A program made the translations under genes and the position numbers. From NCBI GenBank assembly GCA_025966295.1, contig JAOPVD010000330.1, positions 1 through 38,361 of the forward strand: DNA of 38,361 nucleotides, read 5' to 3'. The stretch comes from Frankiales bacterium. GTDB taxonomy: Bacteria; Actinomycetota; Actinomycetes; Mycobacteriales; SCTD01. The notes under the pieces are model-generated. The model ran no database searches, was not told where the DNA came from, and saw only the letters and a program-made list of their open reading frames with translations. Shown one piece after another: positions 1-8,365 of the stretch; position 1 is the stretch's first letter, and the number at the start of each line of letters is the position of its first letter.

Positions 1-84
1 CCGCCATCGTGCCGCGCCGTCCCCGGCCCGTCCGTGCCGGCGGCCGCCCGTGCGCACGCTCCGGCCCCACCTCGGCCCCACCAG

Positions 85-99
85 GGCCCAAAACGGGCC
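85..99 (-). terminator. Possible terminator hairpin after tRNA-Lys
   Basis: Inverted repeat GGCCC-AAAAC-GGGCC lies about 40 bases beyond the 3' end of tRNA-Lys in its direction of transcription. The stem is only five pairs and no T-run follows, so this is a weak call. Apart from this and a small GGCC-AAAC-GGCC repeat near 111-122, nothing else is seen in bases 1-136. Confidence 0.3.
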
Positions 100-136
100 T
101 CCAGGGCAGCGGCCAAACGGCCAGGTCAGATTGGGG

Positions 137-209
137 TGGGCCGCCAGGGGATCGAACCCTGAACCCGCGGATTAAAAGTCCGCTGCTCTGCCAGTTGAGC
201 TAGCAGCCC
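137..209 (-). tRNA. tRNA-Lys (anticodon TTT)
   Basis: The minus strand folds into a full cloverleaf. The acceptor stem is GGGCTGC/GCGGCCC with one T-G pair, and the D-arm is GCTC/GAGC. The anticodon stem is GCGGA/TCCGC around loop CTTTTAA (anticodon TTT), and the T-arm is CAGGG-TTCGATC-CCCTG. The discriminator is A and no CCA is encoded. It reads AAA/AAG lysine codons. Confidence 0.95.
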
Positions 210-281
210 TGGTGATCGGGAGGGACAACCTGATGCCCCTTCCCGGGCCAGTGTGCCAGGCGTGCCGATCGCCCGGGCGCG

Positions 282-1346
282 TCAGCCGCGCGGGGGGATG
301 ACCTTCAGCTCGACGAGCCGGTCGAACAGCTCCTCGAAGCGCTCCTCGGTGTCGTAGGAGTCCTGGAACCCCGCCTGCCGGACCTTCACGGTGGAGCTGA
401 CGTTGTCGAACCCCGAGTTCAAGATCGCGTCCCCGAAGCCCCAGCCGACCAGCTCGCGCCACGGCGTGCGCACGAGATCGTGCCGCTCCACCAGGCGCTG
501 CCAGACCGCCTCCTGGCCGGCCATGTGCTCCACCAGGCCGATGGGCTGCGGTTCGGCGAGCTCCATACCGAAGTGCTCCGCGAACCGCGGGAACAGGTGC
601 TTCCAGCGGACCTGGTCGGTGTTGGTGACGTTGAAGACCTCGCCGGTCGCGCGGGGCTCGCCGCCGGACCACACCGTCGCGCGGGCCAGCAGCTCGGCAT
701 CGGTCACCTGGTAGAGGCAGTTGTACGCCGCAAAGCTGCCGGGGAACCGCAGCGGCAGCCCGAGCTCTCGGGACACCGCGGCGTACACGGCGAGGACCAT
801 GAGCAGGTTCATCGGGTTGCCGATGGCGTAACCGATCACGGCCTCGGGTCGCAGCATCGTCACGGCGAACCCCCGCTCGGCCGCGACCGTGCGCAGGAGG
901 TCCTCCTGGTCGTAGTAGAAGTTCGGTCCCAGCAGGCGCGGGTCGGTCTCCTTCGCCGGCGTCTTCATGTAGCCGAGGTGCGCGCCGTACGCCTTCATCC
1001 CCTGCGGCAGCATCACGTGGCGCAGCGGTGCCCCGGCGGAGGCTAGCCCGTCGAGGGTGTTGCGGAGCAGCGTGACGTTGGCGGTGACCTGCTCGGCCAG
1101 CGTGGGCCGCTCCACGTAGGCACCGAACACCAGGTGGGTGACGTCCCTGGCGGCCGCGAGACCGTGGCGGGCGGCGTCCGGGTCGGACAGGTCGAGGCGG
1201 AGGTGCTCGTACGGCGCGTCCGGGACCGCGCGGCGGCTCACTCCGAGCACGCGGGCACCCTGGCGGCGGTACTCGGCGGCCGCGTAGGTACCGATGACAC
1301 CGGCCGCGCCGGCTACGAGCACGACCCGGTCCGTAACGTCGCTCAT
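282..1346 (-). CDS. PRISE-type NAD(P)H enone reductase (SDR superfamily)
   Basis: A 354-residue atypical short-chain dehydrogenase of the progesterone 5-beta-reductase/iridoid-synthase-like (PRISE, VEP1) family. These enzymes reduce the C=C bond of activated enones with NADPH. The N-terminal Rossmann motif GAAGVIG is at residues 13-19. The family's catalytic Lys sits in GMKAYG (Lys118) and its Tyr in NFYYDQED (Tyr144/145), in place of the classic YxxxK. RPEAVIGYA...NPMN and LPLRFPGS also match the family. The start MSDV is chosen because GGAGG lies 8 bases upstream. An ATG two codons earlier would put GGAGG only two bases away. The gene follows the EAL gene by 49 bases on the same strand and may be cotranscribed. 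The natural substrate cannot be told from sequence. Confidence 0.85.
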   Translation of the reverse strand: MSDVTDRVVLVAGAAGVIGTYAAAEYRRQGARVLGVSRRAVPDAPYEHLRLDLSDPDAARHGLAAARDVTHLVFGAYVERPTLAEQVTANVTLLRNTLDGLASAGAPLRHVMLPQGMKAYGAHLGYMKTPAKETDPRLLGPNFYYDQEDLLRTVAAERGFAVTMLRPEAVIGYAIGNPMNLLMVLAVYAAVSRELGLPLRFPGSFAAYNCLYQVTDAELLARATVWSGGEPRATGEVFNVTNTDQVRWKHLFPRFAEHFGMELAEPQPIGLVEHMAGQEAVWQRLVERHDLVRTPWRELVGWGFGDAILNSGFDNVSSTVKVRQAGFQDSYDTEERFEELFDRLVELKVIPPRG

Positions 1347-1395
1347 GCGCATGTCCTCCAGCAGCCCCCAGCAGCAGTCTGCTGCAACGGCAGCC

Positions 1396-4350
1396 TCAGG
1401 AGGACTGGTCGTCGTCGCCGAGGGCCAGCGTCGGGAACGCCCACCGCGCCACCACGGCGGCGACGGACTGCGCGCGCCAGCGGGTACCGCGCGCGGTGCG
1501 GTGCCCGGCCATGTTGAGCACGGCGGCGATGGTGTTGAGGCTGGCGCCTTCAGCGTGCATGCGCAGGATCTGGTCGGTTTCCGGCGGCGGTGTCGGCGCC
1601 GGGCGAACCCGGCGGCGGGGCCGCTCCATGCTCGTCTGGTCGGCGTGGTCGGCCAGCCACGGCGTGAGCTGCTCGGCCGGCAGCGCCCGGCTGAACAGGT
1701 AGCCCTGCGCGAGGTCGCAGCCCATGTCGCGCAGCAGTTCGAGCTGCTCGCGGGTCTCGACGCCCTCGGCGACGCACTTGACCCCGATGCGGTGGCCGAG
1801 GGAGACCGTCGAGGCCACGATCGCGGTGTCCTCGGTGCTGGTGCCCAGGCCGGCGACGAACGAGCGGTCGATCTTGAGCATGTCGACCGGGAAGCGCCGG
1901 AGGTACAGCAGCGAGCTGTGGCCGGTGCCGAAGTCGTCGAGCGCGACGCCAACGCCGAGGTCCTTGAGCCGCGCGAGGCTGGCCGCGGCCACGTCGAGGT
2001 CGGCGGCGAGCGCGGACTCGGTGACCTCGATGATGAGGGACGTCGGCGGGCAGCCGGTCTCGTCGAGCGCCGCCACCAGCACGTCGATGAAGCCGTGCTC
2101 GACGAGCTGACGGGCCGAGACGTTGAGCGCCACCCGCAGCGGGTTGCCCTGCGCCGCCAGGGCCAGCGCCTGCCGGCAGCCGGCGCGGGCGACCCAGGGC
2201 CCGAGGTCCCGGATCACGCCGCTGCGCTCGGCCAGGCCCACGAAGGCGCTGGGCGGGAGCAGCCCCTGCACCGGGTGCTGCCAGCGGACCAGGGCCTCGA
2301 CGGCCACCACCTCGCTGGTGCTGATGGCGACGATCGGCTGGAAGTGCAGCCGCAGCTCGTCGTTGGCGATGCCCCCGCGGAGCTCGCGCAGCATCGCGAC
2401 GCCGCCGAGGGCGGGCCGGCTCTCCGCCTTGAACCAACGGATCTGCGCGCCGTCGTCGTCGTGGGCCTGCTCCAGGGCCACCTCCGCCGAGCGCGCCAGC
2501 TCGGCGCTGGGCACCGCATCGGACACGGCGACACCGACGCTGCAGCTCAGGTGCAGCACCAGGTCCGCCACCGTGACCGGCTCCGCCACCGCCGCGGTCA
2601 GGGCGTCCAGCAGCCGTCCGAGCTCGTCGCGGGCGTCCGGCGCGTCGAGCACCAGGACGAAGGCGTCCGCCGCCCAGCGGCCCACCACCGCGGTGCTCTC
2701 CGCGCTGACGAGCCGGCCGGCCACGACCTGCAGGACCTCGTCGGCGGCGGCCTCCCCGTGCGCGCCCCGCACCAGCTCGAACGCGTCGAGGTCGAGGACG
2801 GCGACGGCTCGGGTCAGCCCGTCGGGGACCGGCGTACTGAGGCGATCCTGGATCTCGTGCTGCGCCGGCAGACCGGTGACCTGGTCCACCTCGAGGCGCC
2901 GAGCCCCCGACTCCGGTCCGGTCAGCAGCGGCGTGGGGTCCGCCGGCCGCACCCAGGAGCTGGTGTCCTGGGCGATGACGACGCCCCCGGTGATCGCGCC
3001 CGTGCTGTCCCGGTAGCTGCGGTAGTGCAGGTCCCACACGTGGTCCCGGTACGACGTGACGAGGTCGACGCGATGACCGGCGAGGCAGCGCAGCACGGCG
3101 TCGGCGATCTCGGCGTTGTCGCCGTACACCTCGAGGATGGCCAGGCCGACGAGGTCCTCGGCCTCCACGCCCATCGTGCGGAACGCGGACCCGGCGGCGT
3201 AGGTGACCCGCCCCGAGGCGTCGAACGTCACGAAGGCGAGCGGCGCAGCGGAGAGCAGCGCCTGCAGCCGGTCGTCCACGACGCGCTCGCCGGTGACGTC
3301 GACGGCCGACAGGAAGCCCCCGGCCTCGAGCGGGGCGACCTGGCACTGCCACACCCGGTCGTCGAACAGGACCTGCAGCTGCGTCGTCGAACCGCTCAGC
3401 GACGCCACCACCGCCTGCCGCACCTGGCTGTCGTCGCGCAGCGTCGTGAGCAGAGGGGCCCCGTGGGCGAACACCGACGAGATGCCGGGGCGCAGGTAGC
3501 CACCGCCGGCGGCCAGCGTGATGCGGGCCTGCTCGTCGTAGGCGGCGAGGACGACCGGGACCTCGGCGACCAGGTCCGACAGCAGCCGGTCGTCGTACTG
3601 GCGGGAGGACAGGTCCCGGTAGGTCGCGACGGCGCCGGCGAACGCCCCCCGTTCCCGGTAGCTGGCCGTGTGCACGCTGACCAGCCGCTTGCCGCCGTCG
3701 CGGCCGAGCCGGCGGGTCTCGTAGGGCGGGAGCTCCCGCCCCTCGACCAGTTGCGCCCACAGGTCGCGGAAGCCGTCGTGCTCGTCCGCCGGGATGATGC
3801 TGGTCACCTCCAGCCCGAGCATGTGCGGGCGCGACCAGCCGAACATCGCCTCAGCGGCCGGGTTCCACTCGCGGATGCGCGCCTCGTTGTCGACGACCAC
3901 GACGGCGTCCGGCACGGTCCGCAGGACGGTCGCGAGCTCGTGCAGCCGCCGCTCGATCTCGTGGGTGGACAGCGAACGCAGCACCGCGACCGAGCCGCAC
4001 ACGGCCTCGCCGCACCGGACCGGCTCCGCGGACAGCTCGATCCGCAGGGCCTTGCCTCGGGGGCCCTCGACGTCCAGATCGGCGTGCCAGCCGCGGCCGG
4101 TGGCCAGCAGGTCCAGGCCCTCGATGAGCTCCAGCCGCGACCGCCCGACCAGCAGGTCGTACAGGGGCCGGCCGAGGGCGGTCTCCGCCGCCCAGCCCGA
4201 CAGGCTGCTGGCCTCGGCGTTCCAGAAGGTGATCCGGCCACCGCCGTCCAGGGCGACCACGGCGTGCCCCAGGGCCGCGAAGGGTGCGGCGGCGTCGCGC
4301 AGCGCGACGACCTTGGTGGCGTCCGGGATTTCACCCGACGAGGTGGGCAC
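1396..4350 (-). CDS. Multi-PAS, degenerate GGDEF, EAL phosphodiesterase with C-terminal HTH
   Basis: A 984-residue cytoplasmic signalling protein. About four PAS-like sensor segments fill residues 20-480 (for example ITFWNAEASSLSGW and IREWNPAAEAMFGW). A GGDEF-fold domain spans about 485-640, but the active-site loop reads WAADAF (559-564) instead of GGDEF, so diguanylate cyclase activity is unlikely. The EAL domain (about 653-900) keeps the catalytic set: EAL Glu685, Asn743 (NVSARQL), Glu775 (EVTES), Asp805/806 (DDFGTGHSSL), Lys826, Glu862 (AEGVET) and Gln882. It should therefore hydrolyse c-di-GMP. After a basic, proline-rich linker, residues 925-970 resemble the helix-turn-helix end of serine recombinases (HAEGASLNTIAAVLN ... 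TARGTRW). No membrane segment is seen. The GTG start has AGGAG upstream. It is divergent from the small HTH gene at 4504. Confidence 0.93.
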   Translation of the reverse strand: MPTSSGEIPDATKVVALRDAAAPFAALGHAVVALDGGGRITFWNAEASSLSGWAAETALGRPLYDLLVGRSRLELIEGLDLLATGRGWHADLDVEGPRGKALRIELSAEPVRCGEAVCGSVAVLRSLSTHEIERRLHELATVLRTVPDAVVVVDNEARIREWNPAAEAMFGWSRPHMLGLEVTSIIPADEHDGFRDLWAQLVEGRELPPYETRRLGRDGGKRLVSVHTASYRERGAFAGAVATYRDLSSRQYDDRLLSDLVAEVPVVLAAYDEQARITLAAGGGYLRPGISSVFAHGAPLLTTLRDDSQVRQAVVASLSGSTTQLQVLFDDRVWQCQVAPLEAGGFLSAVDVTGERVVDDRLQALLSAAPLAFVTFDASGRVTYAAGSAFRTMGVEAEDLVGLAILEVYGDNAEIADAVLRCLAGHRVDLVTSYRDHVWDLHYRSYRDSTGAITGGVVIAQDTSSWVRPADPTPLLTGPESGARRLEVDQVTGLPAQHEIQDRLSTPVPDGLTRAVAVLDLDAFELVRGAHGEAAADEVLQVVAGRLVSAESTAVVGRWAADAFVLVLDAPDARDELGRLLDALTAAVAEPVTVADLVLHLSCSVGVAVSDAVPSAELARSAEVALEQAHDDDGAQIRWFKAESRPALGGVAMLRELRGGIANDELRLHFQPIVAISTSEVVAVEALVRWQHPVQGLLPPSAFVGLAERSGVIRDLGPWVARAGCRQALALAAQGNPLRVALNVSARQLVEHGFIDVLVAALDETGCPPTSLIIEVTESALAADLDVAAASLARLKDLGVGVALDDFGTGHSSLLYLRRFPVDMLKIDRSFVAGLGTSTEDTAIVASTVSLGHRIGVKCVAEGVETREQLELLRDMGCDLAQGYLFSRALPAEQLTPWLADHADQTSMERPRRRVRPAPTPPPETDQILRMHAEGASLNTIAAVLNMAGHRTARGTRWRAQSVAAVVARWAFPTLALGDDDQSS

Positions 4351-4383
4351 GCGAGGACTCCTGTCACGTCGTCGGGGGGATGC

Positions 4384-4398
4384 GTCTAGTGGCTAGAC
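4384..4398. promoter_or_regulatory. Inverted repeat GTCTAG-TGG-CTAGAC, possible operator
   Basis: A perfect 6-bp-arm inverted repeat sits 34 bases upstream of the EAL gene start, in the gap shared with the divergent HTH gene. A second CTAG-rich motif (CTAGTCCTAG) is at 4452-4461, overlapping a possible -10 box TAGACT (4459-4464) for the HTH gene. The spacing would suit a repressor site, but no cognate regulator is shown. Confidence 0.3.
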
Positions 4399-4503
4399 AG
4401 GCACGCTACGTCACCTGCAGTAGTTCGTCAGCAGCGGCTCGCCCACATTGCCTAGTCCTAGACTTTTCACACGGCACGCGCGAAAACTGCCACGCTGCAC
4501 CCC

Positions 4504-4731
4504 ATGCCGGACGCCCTCCCGCCGACACCCGTGAGCTCGGCGCTCGCTCATGTCCGTGAGGTCCGCGCGGTGCTCGACTGGCTCCGCGCCCAGGAACGGC
4601 TGCTCGCCGGGTTGCGCGACGAGGCGATCCTGGCCCTGGTGGCTGCGGGCATGAGCTACGAGGCCATCGCCAGGGAGTCCGGCGTCACGCGCGGCCGGAT
4701 CGGCCAGATCGTCCAGGGCCACCGCGGCTGA
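4504..4731 (+). CDS. Small sigma-region-4-like helix-turn-helix protein
   Basis: A 75-residue protein. The C-terminal half (about 41-73, ILALVAAGMSYEAIARESGV then TRGRIGQIVQG) is a textbook helix-turn-helix like sigma-70 region 4 or a Trp-repressor-type fold: 'A.GMSYEAIA...GVTRGRIGQIV'. No other domain fits in its length. The N-terminal part is a short helix that could dimerise. Such proteins are common, poorly characterised actinobacterial DNA-binding proteins. It is transcribed away from the EAL gene, and the shared spacer holds CTAG-containing inverted repeats, so it may regulate itself or its neighbour. That role is inference. ATG start; no strong ribosome-binding site is visible. Confidence 0.75.
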   Translation: MPDALPPTPVSSALAHVREVRAVLDWLRAQERLLAGLRDEAILALVAAGMSYEAIARESGVTRGRIGQIVQGHRG

Positions 4732-4853
4732 CGGCACGCCTAACCGCCAGGCCTCCCTTGCCCTGGCGCTGCCGGGATGCCTCGTGCACCGCGCGCCTCG
4801 CCCGGGTAGCCACAGGAGCGACAGGGGGACCCACCACCTCTCAAGGAGGCAGC

Positions 4854-5447
4854 ATGAAGTGCACCCGCATCGCGGGCGTGATGAGCGCGTCAACCGCCGT
4901 GGCCCTGCTGACCGGGGCCGCCCCGGCGCAGGCACACGACCCGGTCGCGGCACCGGCCAAGCCCGGCCCGGCCGTGACGGAGCGGGCCCTGCTCGCGCCG
5001 CTGGTGGCGGGCCGGCTCGACGAGCTCCAGGCCAAGGTGGGGACGCTGCAGGCCCGGGTGCAGGCGGTGCCGGACAGCACCGTGCTCCGCGGCCGCCAGC
5101 GGGACACCGCGGTCGCCCAGCTGCGGTTCGCCACCCGGCTGACCCGCACCCTGGGCAGCGTCGAGGGCCTCACACCGGCCCAGGCCGAGCAGCTCGCAGC
5201 GATCCAGGCGCAGCTCGGCGTCGTGGCCGGGGAGCTGCGCGCGCTGCTGGCCAACCGCCCCGCTCCGCAGGCGGCTGACCCCGTCAAGGTCGGCGCCGCC
5301 GACCGGCCGGTCCGCAGCACCGACACCCGCCCGGCCGCGCGGCACGACGCCCGCCACGACGGGCGCTGGGACGGGCACCGGGACGGGCACTGGGGCAAGG
5401 ACCGACACGACGACCGACACGGCGAGCACCACCGCCACCACCGGTAG
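4854..5447 (+). CDS. Secreted helical protein with His/Asp-rich C-terminal tail
   Basis: A 197-residue protein of unknown family. A signal peptide is clear (MKCTRIAGVMSASTAVALL, cleavage after AQA near residue 26). The mature part has a helical, Gln/Leu/Ala-rich region (about 45-135, LDELQAKVGTLQARVQAV and similar) likely to form a coiled coil. The last 40 residues are packed with His, Asp and Arg (HDARHDGRWDGHRDGHWG, then HGEHHRHHR), which suggests divalent metal binding outside the cell. The start is set by AAGGAGG six bases upstream. The gene is monocistronic and ends at a strong palindromic terminator. Metal binding is inferred from composition only. Confidence 0.8.
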   Translation: MKCTRIAGVMSASTAVALLTGAAPAQAHDPVAAPAKPGPAVTERALLAPLVAGRLDELQAKVGTLQARVQAVPDSTVLRGRQRDTAVAQLRFATRLTRTLGSVEGLTPAQAEQLAAIQAQLGVVAGELRALLANRPAPQAADPVKVGAADRPVRSTDTRPAARHDARHDGRWDGHRDGHWGKDRHDDRHGEHHRHHR

Positions 5448-5454
5448 AGCAGCC

Positions 5455-5492
5455 GCAGAGGGCGGGACGACCGCGGTCGTCCCGCCCTCTGC
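5455..5492 (+). terminator. Intrinsic terminator, perfect 38-bp palindrome
   Basis: Nineteen bases (GCAGAGGGCGGGACGACCG) are followed directly by their exact reverse complement, eight bases after the stop of the secreted His-rich protein. There is no T-run, which is usual for high-GC actinobacteria. The hairpin should work on either strand. Confidence 0.85.
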
Positions 5493-5565
5493 TGTGCTCA
5501 CTGAGAACCGCGGCCTACCGTGAGGGTGCGTCGACGAGCGGCGCAGCAGACCTCGAGGAGCTCCC

Positions 5566-6708
5566 GTGCGCGACGCCGTCATCGTCGAAGCGGTCCGTAC
5601 CCCTGTCGGCAAGCGCGCCGGCGGCCTGTCGGGCATCCACTCCGCCGACCTGTCCGCCCACGTCCTGCAGGCGCTGGCGTCCCGGTCCGGCATCGACCCA
5701 GTCCTGGTCGATGACGTCATCTGGGGCTGCGTCATGCAGATCGGCGAGCAGACCTTCGACATCGCCCGCACCGCGGTGCTGTCGGCGGGCTGGCCGGAGA
5801 CGGTGCCCGGCACCACGATCGACCGGCAGTGCGGGTCCTCGCAGCAGTCGGTGCACTTCGCCGCCGCCGGGGTGATCTCGGGCCAGTACGACCTCGCCGT
5901 CGCCGGCGGCGTCGAGATGATGAGCCGCACCCCGATGGGCTCGAGCTTCACCGCCAGCCCGATCGGCGAGAAGTACATCGAGCGCTACGGCAGCGACTTC
6001 CCGAACCAGGGCATCGGCGCCGAGATGATCGCCGACCAGTGGGGCCTGTCCCGCCAGCAGCTCGACGAGTACGCGCTGCAGAGCCACGAGCGGGCCGCGG
6101 CCGCGCAGGACGCCGGCGCCTTCGCGGCCCAGATCGCCCCGGTCACCACCCCCGAGGGGCTCATCAGCCTGGACGAGGGCATCCGCCGCGGCGGCACCCT
6201 GGAGAAGCTGGGCTCCCTCAAGCCGGCCTTCAAGGAGGACGGCGGCAAGATCACGGCGGCCAACTCCTCGCAGATCTCCGACGGCTCGGCCGCGCTGCTC
6301 ATCACCACCAGCGAGTTCGCGGCGGCGCACGGCCTCACCCCGATCGCCCGCATCCACACCGCGGTCGTGCTCGGCGCCGCCCCGATGCCGATGCTCACCG
6401 CCCCCATCCCGGCCACGCAGAAGGCGCTCGCCAAGAGCGGCCTGAAGATCGACGAGATCGGCGCGTTCGAGGTCAACGAGGCCTTCGCCTCGGTCCCGCT
6501 GGCCTGGCTCAAGGAGCTCGGCGCCGACGAGAAGGCCACCAACCCGCTGGGCGGCGCGATCGCGCTCGGCCACCCGCTCGGCGGCAGCGGCGCCCGCATC
6601 ATGACCACGCTCGTCCACCACATGCGCGACAACGGCATCCGGTACGGCCTGCAGACCATGTGCGAGGGCGGCGGCCAGGCCAACGCCACCATCCTCGAGC
6701 TGCTCTAA
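5566..6708 (+). CDS. Thiolase (acetyl-CoA C-acyltransferase)
   Basis: A 380-residue thiolase, close to the usual 380-400. It makes or cleaves 3-ketoacyl-CoA. The nucleophile Cys89 lies in DRQCGSSQQS, the catalytic His336 in GGAIALGHPLGGSGAR, and the second Cys366 in MCEGGGQAN (the usual CxGxG). N-terminal VIVEAVRTPVGKR and VNEAFASVP are also family hallmarks. The GTG start follows GAGGAG. A TACCGT box at 5516 could be its -10 element. No other beta-oxidation gene is adjacent, so the choice between fatty-acid, steroid side-chain and acetoacetyl-CoA substrates is open. The sequence recalls FadA5-type actinobacterial thiolases but this is only from memory. A strong terminator follows 12 bases after the stop. 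Confidence 0.93.
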   Translation: MRDAVIVEAVRTPVGKRAGGLSGIHSADLSAHVLQALASRSGIDPVLVDDVIWGCVMQIGEQTFDIARTAVLSAGWPETVPGTTIDRQCGSSQQSVHFAAAGVISGQYDLAVAGGVEMMSRTPMGSSFTASPIGEKYIERYGSDFPNQGIGAEMIADQWGLSRQQLDEYALQSHERAAAAQDAGAFAAQIAPVTTPEGLISLDEGIRRGGTLEKLGSLKPAFKEDGGKITAANSSQISDGSAALLITTSEFAAAHGLTPIARIHTAVVLGAAPMPMLTAPIPATQKALAKSGLKIDEIGAFEVNEAFASVPLAWLKELGADEKATNPLGGAIALGHPLGGSGARIMTTLVHHMRDNGIRYGLQTMCEGGGQANATILELL

Positions 6709-6720
6709 CCCGTACGCCCG

Positions 6721-6752
6721 AAGGCCCCCGCTCCGACCGGAGCGGGGGCCTT
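6721..6752 (+). terminator. Intrinsic terminator after thiolase
   Basis: Stem AAGGCCCCCGCTCCG / CGGAGCGGGGGCCTT with a two-base loop and a short T tail, starting 12 bases after the thiolase stop codon. Confidence 0.9.
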
Positions 6753-6800
6753 TCGCCGTACCGGGCAGGACTGCGGGCTGAAACGGCGAACAAACACGGC

Positions 6801-8330
6801 ATGAACACGCCCCGTCTCGCCGTGCTCGCCGCCGCCGCCGTCGTCAGCGGCCTCCTGGTGCCTGGTCTGTCCGTGTCCGCCGCCGCGGCCCCGACGACGA
6901 CCAACGCCTGCCTCCAGTCGGTGCCCGACAAGGGGTCCACGACGCCGCAGCAGATCTGCTACACGGTGTTCAAGCCGGCCGGGGCGGACGCCGCGCACCG
7001 GGTGCCGATGATCTTCCACAGCCACGGCTGGGGCGGGTCGCGCACCACCACGGCCGCGTCCTTCGACACCTTCCTCAAGGCCGGCTACGGCGTGCTGTCG
7101 TTCGACCAGCGCGGCTTCGGGGAGAGCGGCGGCAAGGCCCGCGTCGAGAACATCGAGTACGAGGGCAAGGACGTCGCCAAGCTCGTCGAGCTGGTGAGCA
7201 AGCTCAGCTGGGTCCAGCAGGACGGCAAGGGCGACCCGAGGCTGGGCGCCATCGGCGGCAGCTACGGCGGCGGCTACCAGTTCGTCGGGGCGTTCCGCGA
7301 GCTGATGGACCGCAAGAAGCCGGTGTTCGACGCGCTGGCCCCCGAGATCACCTGGTGGGACCTCAAGCAGAGCCTGGCCCCGCAGGAGGTCTCCCGCACC
7401 GAGTGGGTGTCGCTGCTGACCGCCGCCGGCGCCCAGGCACTGCCGGACGAGGCGATCCAGGGCACCGCCCTCGGGGCGGCGACCGGGCTGTGGCCCAAGG
7501 GCCAGGTGCCCGGCACCCCGGACCTGGACGCCTTCTTCCTCAAGAACGGCCCGGCCTGGCACGTCAGCCAGGGCCGCCGGCTCGACATCCCCGTGCTGTT
7601 CGGCCAGGGCATCACCGACACCCTGTTCCCGCTGCACCAGGGCCTGCAGAACTGGGCGAAGGCGCTCACCCCGGCGGCCCGCGCCAGGAGCATCTTCGTC
7701 GGCTACAACGGCGGGCACGTGCTGCCCAACGCCTTCCCCTACACGCCCGCGGTCGCCGGCGACCCGTGCAGCAAGAAGCTCGCCGGCGGCAGCTTCCGCG
7801 ACCTCACGCTGCAGTTCTTCGACCACGCCCTCAAGGGCAAGAAGCCCAGCCTCAAGGGGTACGGCGAGTTCCACCTGGCCACCGCCGGCAACACCTGCAC
7901 CACGACCCGGTCGGTGACCGCCAACGCGTCGTACCCGGTCGGCACGGTGGCCACCAGCGCCGCCGCCGGCGCGCCGCTCGCCTTCAAGGTCGCCGACGGT
8001 CCGCTCCGCATCGCCGGTACGCCGTACCTGGACGGCACGCTGTTCGCCGCGGGCGTCAACAACCGGGCCTTCTACGGCCTGGCGGTCGGCACCAGCCCGG
8101 CCGACGCCCAGTTGGTGCAGGGCAACGTGCTGCCGCTCGCCGAGCTGCTGCCGGTCGCCGGTGAGAAGCGGAGCATCGAGCTGCCCTCGGTGGCCGTCGA
8201 CGTGCCCAAGGGCCAGTCGCTGTTCGTCCTCGCCAGCGCGGTCAGCGACATGTTCGCGGCGGCGGGCAGCCGCACCCCGGGCGCGGTCGTGCTGCAGGAC
8301 GCGGCCGTGCGGCTGCCGGTGGTGCGGTAG
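6801..8330 (+). CDS. Secreted alpha/beta hydrolase (X-Pro dipeptidyl-peptidase/CocE-like)
   Basis: A 509-residue exported hydrolase. The signal peptide (about 1-29, ending SVSAAAA) is followed by an alpha/beta-hydrolase fold. HSHGWGG marks the oxyanion strand at about 73-79. The nucleophile elbow is GGSYGG with Ser154. The acid is Asp273 in GQGITDTLF and the base His306 in NGGHVLP. DQRGFGESGG is typical of the S15/CocE group. A C-terminal beta-rich segment (about 370-509) resembles the jelly-roll domain of X-Pro dipeptidyl-peptidase/CocE-type acylases. The substrate is unknown: peptide, ester or lipid. The ATG lacks a clear Shine-Dalgarno sequence. The gene stands alone between the thiolase terminator and the tRNA cluster. 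Confidence 0.85.
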   Translation: MNTPRLAVLAAAAVVSGLLVPGLSVSAAAAPTTTNACLQSVPDKGSTTPQQICYTVFKPAGADAAHRVPMIFHSHGWGGSRTTTAASFDTFLKAGYGVLSFDQRGFGESGGKARVENIEYEGKDVAKLVELVSKLSWVQQDGKGDPRLGAIGGSYGGGYQFVGAFRELMDRKKPVFDALAPEITWWDLKQSLAPQEVSRTEWVSLLTAAGAQALPDEAIQGTALGAATGLWPKGQVPGTPDLDAFFLKNGPAWHVSQGRRLDIPVLFGQGITDTLFPLHQGLQNWAKALTPAARARSIFVGYNGGHVLPNAFPYTPAVAGDPCSKKLAGGSFRDLTLQFFDHALKGKKPSLKGYGEFHLATAGNTCTTTRSVTANASYPVGTVATSAAAGAPLAFKVADGPLRIAGTPYLDGTLFAAGVNNRAFYGLAVGTSPADAQLVQGNVLPLAELLPVAGEKRSIELPSVAVDVPKGQSLFVLASAVSDMFAAAGSRTPGAVVLQDAAVRLPVVR

Positions 8331-8365
8331 CGGCGCTCGCGCTGCACGCCCCCGCGGCCGTCCGC

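Noticed and set aside
282..1952. Fusion of the reductase with an upstream extension (556 codons)
   Set aside because: The extra N-terminal part overlaps the EAL gene in another frame and is Arg/Ser-rich. A good ribosome-binding site supports the start at 1346.
1396..4350. Active diguanylate cyclase
   Set aside because: The GGDEF signature is replaced by WAADAF, so only the phosphodiesterase activity is supported.
1294..4389. Long plus-strand open frame opposite the EAL gene (1031 codons)
   Set aside because: It is a mirror of the minus-strand gene caused by high GC third positions. Its translation is low-complexity Arg/Gly/Gln-rich with no domain.
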